Part shown: piece after piece, positions 19,259 through 24,903 of the stretch
How the letters are laid out: each line of letters begins with the position of its first letter
How positions within the stretch are numbered: the first letter of the stretch is position 1
NCBI GenBank assembly: GCA_027382625.1
Contig: JAJKFJ010020799.1
Location: 1 to 24,903, forward strand
Source of the DNA: Tetmemena sp. SeJ-2015
Lineage: Eukaryota; Ciliophora; Spirotrichea; Sporadotrichida; Oxytrichidae
DNA length: 24,903 bases
Reading direction: 5' to 3'
Position numbers and translations under genes: made by a program
The notes under the pieces: model-generated
Seen by the model: only the letters and a program-made list of their open reading frames with translations
The model's database searches: none
What the model was told of the DNA's origin: nothing

Positions 19259-20666
19259 AGAAGCAGAGCTGGCGAGGCTGAGAGAGCCATCACCATTTTA
19301 AAAATCTAGTTTAAGATTAAGGCAGTTTAATATATTAAGATGAAATTAGGAGTGAAAGACTTCGCGAAGCGATATGATTAATTAAAACTGTGAGGAGTTA
19401 AATTGTTTTAAGTTATTAAAAATATAATTATTATAATTAGAAAGATGCGTGCTACCCCACTCCACGTTTATGTAAGCATTCGCTGAAGCTTGCTGCTCAT
19501 TCTGTCTTTTTCGCCGCATTTCTGAAAGTAAGTCTATCACATTTTCGAGAGTGAATAGAATAATCAAGTTCATAGAGCGAATGAATCCATGTCTGGATTT
19601 ACTTTGTGCAATCTTGGTGACCACTCCATGGATTCTTTTTGAGAGGACTGCCAATGTCTTGGAAGTTCTAAATGTTTCGCTAACTCCTTGGAACCCTGAT
19701 TTCTCCACTTGTTTTCGATGATGGGATGGAACAAGAATTTCAAAAACATTTTTCGATTCTGTCTGTCCTATCGCATCTACTAATCCAATCACGTTTTGAG
19801 TTCCTTTACATGTAGATAGAGATGAATCATGGATATGGTATAGATGGAGGATCTCAACTGTGGTTAAATTGCTTTATGGTGATCTGCTGGTTTTAGTTTC
19901 TCATTAAACTTGAATTCCTTTCGCCTTGCCTTTAAAAATAATACACATAGGGGTTAAGAGAGAAAGAGATACCAATAACGTTACCGATAATGGGCAGACA
20001 GCATGAGGAGGGTGGGGAGCTGCTAAAACAGTTTGAGTTCTGATCATGCAAACAGATTTAAGTAGGCCCAGCTCTAGTTATGAATTCGGCAGCCTATTTT
20101 GAAATCGATGTTGCATTCTCCAGAAGAATGTGAAGTCTGAAACCTTGTTCACATCTTTTATATAAGTGATGGCTTGAGATTTGCGCTGGAAATATTTGAA
20201 GTATGTGTGGATATTCGAAGAGTGTGAAAGCTTCAACGTCAGTGTGACTATCTCAGTCCCTCTGCTTAGCCTTCATAGGTATTACATTAAGGCAGCGTCA
20301 CAATATTGTTCATGAATTGGTAAAGACTATACTCACCAGTTATCAGAGAGCCTCTTAGTAGATCCTTGGGAAGGCTTATCATTAGTGAGTCTTTCTTGGT
20401 AACCATTCTGAACCCTTGAAGAAGTTGGCTAACAAGTTCCATAGTCCAACTTCTATGAGCATTACCCTCTATTTGCTGGTAAATAAACCTGAGCAGTTTT
20501 TGGAAATGAAGCTTCTTATATGACTTGCAATTCTATTGGTAACTTTATACTAATGTAAGATAATTTAAACTCGCACCTAACTAAATAATCTGAATATTGA
20601 ACATGATACCAATTATTGAGGTGTATTATATTAAAAATTTGCAAAATCAATGCTGATATAGTAATA
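19259..20666 (-). repeat. Element B, right arm (1408 bp)
   Basis: Reverse complement of 17556-18963. The last two bases (20665-20666) are the flanking TA. Confidence 0.97.
19570..20442 (-). CDS. Four-exon element B protein, right copy
   Basis: Mirror of the left gene: ATG at 20442, stop TGA ending at 19570, with exons at 20442-20337, 20247-19985, 19929-19810 and 19779-19570. All splice sites and the stop match the left copy. The few differences seen give amino-acid changes in this reading, for example Ile to Met early in exon 1 and in the fourth exon (ESIEW against ESMEW), and the third is within the Tyr/Cys codon region near 19841. Substitutions that change residues are as common as silent ones, so selection on this frame is not evident. 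The two gene copies converge on the spacer. Confidence 0.5.
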
Positions 20667-21154
20667 GTATTAGTTGATCGATAATTCGCTTGAATAAAAT
20701 TTAAATAGATTAGAAGTAACGAATTACCTGAACTTATTTTAATAAGTCATTTTCTAATTAATTTGGAATCAGCCAGGACTTAGGAAGATAAAATGTAGAT
20801 TATTGAATCTAAAATGAAACATGAGATATCAACTTAGGACAAAATCAAATCTAAATAATATATATGGATTTAGCTATTCGAACTAAAATAATGAAAGTCT
20901 ATAAATATCGCCATATCTTAAATTAATATACTAGAGAATCTAATGCGTGATCTAAGGTCATATAAACTTTAATAAAGGGAGATCTGTTATTAAAAAAGAG
21001 ATTAGTATTTATATTCAGTTTTAATATAAAGACATTAGATTTTTAATGGAGGGGAAGTACAGCAAGCGAATTGGGCAAGCGCACTGAGTTTCGAAAGTGT
21101 TTTGCATTTTATTCTTCACTTTTCTTTAAATAATTTTGTTGTTTGGAGTGCTGC
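20667..21154. other. Gap, nothing recognised
   Basis: AT-rich sequence right of element B with no supported ORF, RNA gene or repeat. Confidence 0.5.
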
Positions 21155-21365
21155 GCTGGCTCCTTTTGAATGTTATAGTCAGAAAGTATTCTTCTTGTAG
21201 ATTGTCTTATTAAATTTCTTGGATTGTGTCAAAAGAGTTCAGTAGTTTGATGGTGTGAATTTGAGTGAAATGCTTTCCAACTAAGTTGAATCTCTATTGG
21301 TGGAGTTTTGGTTCATTTTCCTGGATCTTAGCTTTGACGTTCTCAATGGTGTCGGAGCGCTCCCT
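21155..21365 (-). pseudogene. Decayed ubiquitin gene
   Basis: On the minus strand, from 21356 down, the frame reads SDTIENVKAKIQENE, then (with TAG as Gln) HQQRFNLVGK, matching ubiquitin residues about 19-48 (SDTIENVKAKIQ... DQQRLIFAGK) apart from a one-residue gap. Further down in another frame, 21186 to 21160, it reads LSDYNIQKE, exactly ubiquitin residues 56-64. Between the two blocks there are 87 nt where ubiquitin needs about 21, so an insertion and a frame change are present. The expected beginning and the C-terminal LRLRGG are not found in frame. Ubiquitin is nearly invariant in eukaryotes, so the substitutions and breaks mark this as a pseudogene, or less likely a scrambled or interrupted germline segment. 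Confidence 0.8.
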
Positions 21366-21884
21366 TGTTTAAGAGTGTTCTGGTTGTAATTGTTGGTGGT
21401 GTTATTCAGACTGTTGGGTTCCACATTAAAATTAAGAGATTAGATAATTTTAAAATGTTATATATTATTAATCAGCATACAAGAACTGATTAAGACTGAT
21501 TTCTAAGAATCATGACCTTCCATAGCGTATTCAATTCTCTAGTATAATAGCGTCTCTAAATATTTTATTTTAGATTAGTATTTCATCCGATGCTTTATTT
21601 ACCTAAACTTTATTCTTGTACTAACTACTAACATAAATTCCTTCTACAAAAATGTAAATTTCTCTTCACAAAGGAGGGTCACTTGCTTGTTAAATTATAA
21701 ATATATTTTTTTATCTTTAACAAAATGACAGATTCTCTATTATCTAATTCTAATTGACCCATATCTGGTAATAAACTTTGAGGAGAGATAAGTTTTAATA
21801 ACATCTTTAATTGAGCCATATCAAGTAGTAAGTTCAAGGATGTGACCTCTTTAGAAACAAAGAAGCGACTTCAAATATATATAG
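21366..21884. other. Gap, nothing recognised
   Basis: AT-rich, no supported gene. The plus-strand frame open from 21490 to 22182 has low-complexity content and is treated as chance. Confidence 0.45.
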
Positions 21885-22180
21885 TCACAACCTATTAATG
21901 ATATCCTCTTTGGGCAAGTTCTCTATCACATTTGTAAATTCATACAGCAATTTTATAATTTCATCACTCAGCTGTTGTCCTCGACACGAAGAAAAATGGA
22001 GCTCATCAAGTAAAAGTCTAGAATTTCTTCAGAATTAATTTTAAAGACTAAGATTAATAAGCCTATGTGTGACTCCTAATTCATAGAGTTATTGCACAAT
22101 CTTTATCATTTAATTTATAATGCAAATATTTTAGGTTACAAGCCTCATTCTTCAGAAATCTTCCCACGCCCAGGCAAATC
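21885..22180 (-). pseudogene. Remnant of a coding region, leucine-rich-repeat-like
   Basis: Minus-strand peptides follow in order but in changing frames: NLKYLHYKLNDKDCAITL near 22137-22080, then KINSEEIL near 22045, then RLLLDELHFSSCRGQQLSDE from 22019, going on to ENLPKEDIINRL and TGA at 21885-21887. The Leu spacing is like the leucine-rich-repeat proteins that are abundant in ciliates, but the match is by eye only. The frame changes and TGA codons suggest decay. Confidence 0.3.
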
Positions 22181-23679
22181 TCTGATAAAGAATGATTATC
22201 CCTTCATTATCTTGGAAAACTTATTTATTCTTAGAATACATTAAACAATTTTGCTAATGAGGTATCCTTCTATTTTGAATCAATGCCAGAGTCCAATATC
22301 TACTTATCCATCTTTTTAAAAGTCTCTTTTTGGATAACTCTAATATATTTTCCTTTTTTTTTAGTTTTAATTTGTAAAACTTATTTCCTTAATTAAAAAG
22401 TTTAAAGGAAAGATTACTCTAGAAATATAAAAAAGGCAAAAAAAGATTAAAATGGAACTTCGTAAGCAAGCTCATTCCTTTTTTTTCTTTAAAAAGAATT
22501 CCTTAATTTGAGACCTACTAACTGGTTTGAGTCTTTTATATTGATGAAGACTTTTAAACAGTAAATATCTTTTGCCAAATCTTCCTCAAGAGAAACTTAT
22601 TTTATATACTTATAAAACTATTCAAAGAAATAGGCCTAGATTTGTACATCAATACCTTTTTATATATTAAACCGCCTGTGATAGTGGATATTCTAACATC
22701 TTTACCTATAATATTGCCATAGCCAGAGCTCATTAAAGATCTTTATAAATGAAAGTTGAAATGATACTTTAGTTTATCTCAAGTTTCGAGGATAATCCTC
22801 TTATACATACCATGCACTTGTACTACATCGATCTTCAGTTTTGAATAAAGAACTTTATATCTTTTGTGTATTTTTTTAAAATCTTTTGAAGATCTATTAA
22901 AAGCTAAGCTACTTAAACATAAGCTAAAGCCTCTCAGAAGAGTATTATTTTTTAAATATTTTAAAGAATGATAAGATTAGGAATTATACACATTACTATA
23001 TGCTCACTTCCTTTCGATATAAATTTGCAAAGAAGTCATGAATGGCTTCTAGGTGACTTTCTCTATAGTTGGGAGTTTAATAAAACTACTACTATACATA
23101 ATCTATTTTATATTTTTTAATATTTTAACTAGTAAATGGGATACTCTTATAACTCTATTTCCTAACTCTCAAGCTCCTTTTAGCAATCAATATCCTAACT
23201 CAGCAAAATTATGCCTGCTGTTAATAAAGAATGAGGGATGAAATAAGAAAGAGAAAATCTTAGACTAAGCCACAAATTTATCCTAAGTAATCTTTGCCAA
23301 CAAATATTAAAAAGAGTTGAGCTCAACTTAATTATACGGCCTTATTATTAATTAGAATAGGAATCTGAGAGACTTAAATTAGCAGAGGGACAAGTCAGGG
23401 TATAAATAATAACGAGCTTATATGATATATAAACTTAATCAACTTTCATAATTAACTCAAACTTCAGCCCTTCACAGAGCATGAATCAATTACACCTTAT
23501 AAGCGAAAGTTAACTGAATAACAAATACTATTACTTAAAATAATATCATATTAAAAAATATATTTTAAATGACTATGAAGGGTTTTATCTTCCGTCATTG
23601 AAGAAAAAAATTGAGATTCTTAAAGGAAGTCCATTCAAGCTAAAAGTCCTTGTTAAGAGTAGTAGAGCTACAAACTATC
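22181..23679. other. Gap, nothing recognised
   Basis: AT-rich with only short or low-complexity frames, including a hydrophobic 62-codon frame at 23053-23241 without other support. A frame at about 23571-23700 (+), DYEGFYLPSLKKKIEILKG, may be the upstream part of the next gene. Confidence 0.45.
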
Positions 23680-24195
23680 ATGTTTCCTAACCACTTTGAA
23701 CGATAAGTTTCATCCATTTTTGATAAAGTTAATGATGATGATAAAGAACTAATAAAGTATCTGATTTATTAAAAAGATATTGGTGAGAGATCAGTGCAAG
23801 GATCATTCTTCATAGTGCTCTCATATGCAAAAGAAGGTTCCTTCAATTATTAATTTTTTGAAATCTCAGCTAATAATTGGAGGCTTAGTAGAGGAAGAAA
23901 ATATTTAATCTATTAAGATTAGTCCAGATAAGCTTAGACCACTACAAGCTATACCTTTTCATTCAAGTTACTTAATATAGTAGGAGATTAAATCTAAAAC
24001 GGTGATTGGTTAAAATAATAAATAGAGAGTTGCAAATTCGTGTTTGTTGAAATCACAGATTCGACCCCTGATCTGCAGCTTGTTCGATAGAGAATCTAAA
24101 ATTAATGCGTGTTTCTTCTTTAATTATCTTCATAGTGTTGCTCAGCAGCGAGATATGTCCTTCACAAAATTCAAGATACCAAATATTGCTTTTGA
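23680..24195 (+). CDS. Candidate 171-aa protein, unknown function
   Basis: ATG at 23680 to TGA at 24193-24195, with many TAA/TAG as Gln. The content is protein-like in the first two thirds: SSIFDKVNDDDKELIKYLIY, then GERSVQGSFFIVLSYAKEG and FKLLNIVGDQ, with Trp as TGG. A frame just upstream (DYEGFYLPSLKKKIEILKG, from 23571) may be an earlier exon or a frameshifted start. On the other strand a 62-codon frame (24241 to 24053) overlaps the last third and also looks reasonable, so the 3' part is less sure. No family recognised. Confidence 0.4.
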
Positions 24196-24289
24196 ATAAA
24201 CTTGTGTCGCTTATAACTTTGGACTGACAACCACCACACAAAGTTGCATGGATAAAAAGTTATTTGAAAAAAGGAACAAGGTATAAATA

Positions 24290-24700
24290 TAATTTAAATT
24301 AGATTAATGAACCCCTTTCTTTTAATTTTAAATTTAAACTCTTTTTTATAAAATTTTTAGCTATAATATTTTTGAAGAGAAAGAATTGAAATTTAAAAGT
24401 AAATTTAAGGGGCTGCAAAAAAAAAAGCTCTTATTTTTATTTCAAAAATTTTTCAAAAAAATGTGGATTCCAAAAGGAAATGAAATTAAAAAATTAAAAT
24501 TCATTGCCAAAGAAACTTAATTAATAATCATATTTAAAATTAAATTAAATTTAGTTTTATTAAAGATTTTTAATTAATAAAAAAAATTGAATCACAAAGG
24601 GCCCCCTTCCTTTTTGGGGGTTTTTGTAATCACTTACAAATATAAATTTAAGGAATTAAGGAATTAATCGGAAATTAATTTTTAATCCCGAAAGACATAG
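24290..24700. other. Homopolymer-rich AT stretch
   Basis: Same texture as 1-660 and 1640-5030, with blocks such as GGGCCCCC and GGGGG near 24600. No gene seen. Confidence 0.55.
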
Positions 24701-24716
24701 ATAAAACACGATCAAA

Positions 24717-24826
24717 ACAAGTGGCCCAATAAGAAAGTGTCAGCCCATAACGTCAGTTTAATCATTGATGACGCACAGCTCTCATTTCGGGATGAGAGAG
24801 GATTCCCTGTTGAATTTGACTTCTGA
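24717..24826 (+). CDS. Possible 3' end of a coding region
   Basis: This frame reads KWPNKKVSAHNVSLIIDDAQ and then LSFRDERGFPVEFDF before TGA at 24824-24826. The alternation of hydrophobic and polar residues with D-x-R-G-x-P-V-x-F looks like a beta-rich C-terminus. The upstream part runs into the homopolymer stretch, so the rest of the gene cannot be read. No family assigned. Confidence 0.3.
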
Positions 24827-24903
24827 ATCTTCTGTCAGCTCTGACTGTCATTACATCTGAATATGCCGGCCTCACCTGAGTTCAAAAAAAACCTCAAAAT
24901 GGT

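Larger units (their letters stand above)
17558..20664. mobile_element. Element B: 3.1-kb palindromic (foldback-like) element with TA flanks
   Basis: Two 1.4-kb arms surround a 295-bp spacer (18964-19258). TA lies outside both ends, as for Tc1/mariner targets. Each arm carries a whole copy of the same four-exon gene, pointing to the centre. The spacer has further protein-like frames. No transposase was found, so movement would need a transposase in trans. The arms are far more alike than those of element A, so the palindrome formed recently or is kept homogeneous by gene conversion. Confidence 0.9.

Noticed and set aside
24053..24241. 62-codon minus-strand frame with CGGCQ near its start
   Set aside because: Overlaps the longer plus-strand candidate at 23680-24195 and lacks an ATG at its start; not enough to prefer it, though it is not excluded.

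Overview
The window looks like AT-rich nuclear DNA of a ciliate that reads TAA and TAG as glutamine and TGA as stop. The best evidence is an 894-codon minus-strand frame (13827 to 11143) that holds a full set of helicase motifs, crosses dozens of in-frame TAA/TAG codons and meets no TGA. Introns are short (30-89 nt, GT...AG). The density of inverted-repeat elements suggests germline (micronuclear) DNA or a transposon-rich somatic genome. The species cannot be named from the sequence. With only TGA as stop, open frames of about 200 codons arise by chance here, so small ORFs are scored low.

Layout. 1-660 is homopolymer-rich AT sequence and 682-1170 (-) is a possible small gene. 1269-8631 is bounded by about 260-305 bp inverted repeats (element A). 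Most of its left interior is poor-looking AT sequence, with a decayed relative of a transposon gene at about 3553-3690. Element C (5839-8149) is nested inside A. It has 413-bp terminal inverted repeats, TA at both flanks, an 8-bp-period iteron-like array in each repeat, and one gene for a CRESS/parvovirus-type Rep (replication-initiator domain plus superfamily 3 helicase) with one apparent frameshift. 

8632-10500 has weak ORFs only. 10499-16204 holds a SecA/DEAD-like ATPase gene (-), a three-exon gene 'ORF1' (+) and a DD34E Tc1/mariner-type transposase (-) that converges tail-to-tail with ORF1. A TCACA-repeat array lies between the divergent SecA-like and ORF1 genes. 16479-16646 carries GC-rich palindromes. 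17558-20664 is element B, a near-perfect 3.1-kb palindrome (two 1408-bp arms, 295-bp spacer, TA at both flanks) with one four-exon gene copy in each arm. 20667-24300 contains a decayed ubiquitin gene, an LRR-like gene remnant and a candidate 171-aa ORF. The right end returns to homopolymer AT sequence and then about 200 bp of better sequence with a possible coding 3' end.

Elements B and C start with nearly the same terminal sequence next to TA, and A and B share more of their repeats, so all three probably belong to one TA-targeting family. Such elements could be moved in trans by a transposase like the one at 15049-16204, while C carries a Rep module instead. The Rep/iteron/TIR combination and the gene-bearing palindrome are the most unusual things in the window.
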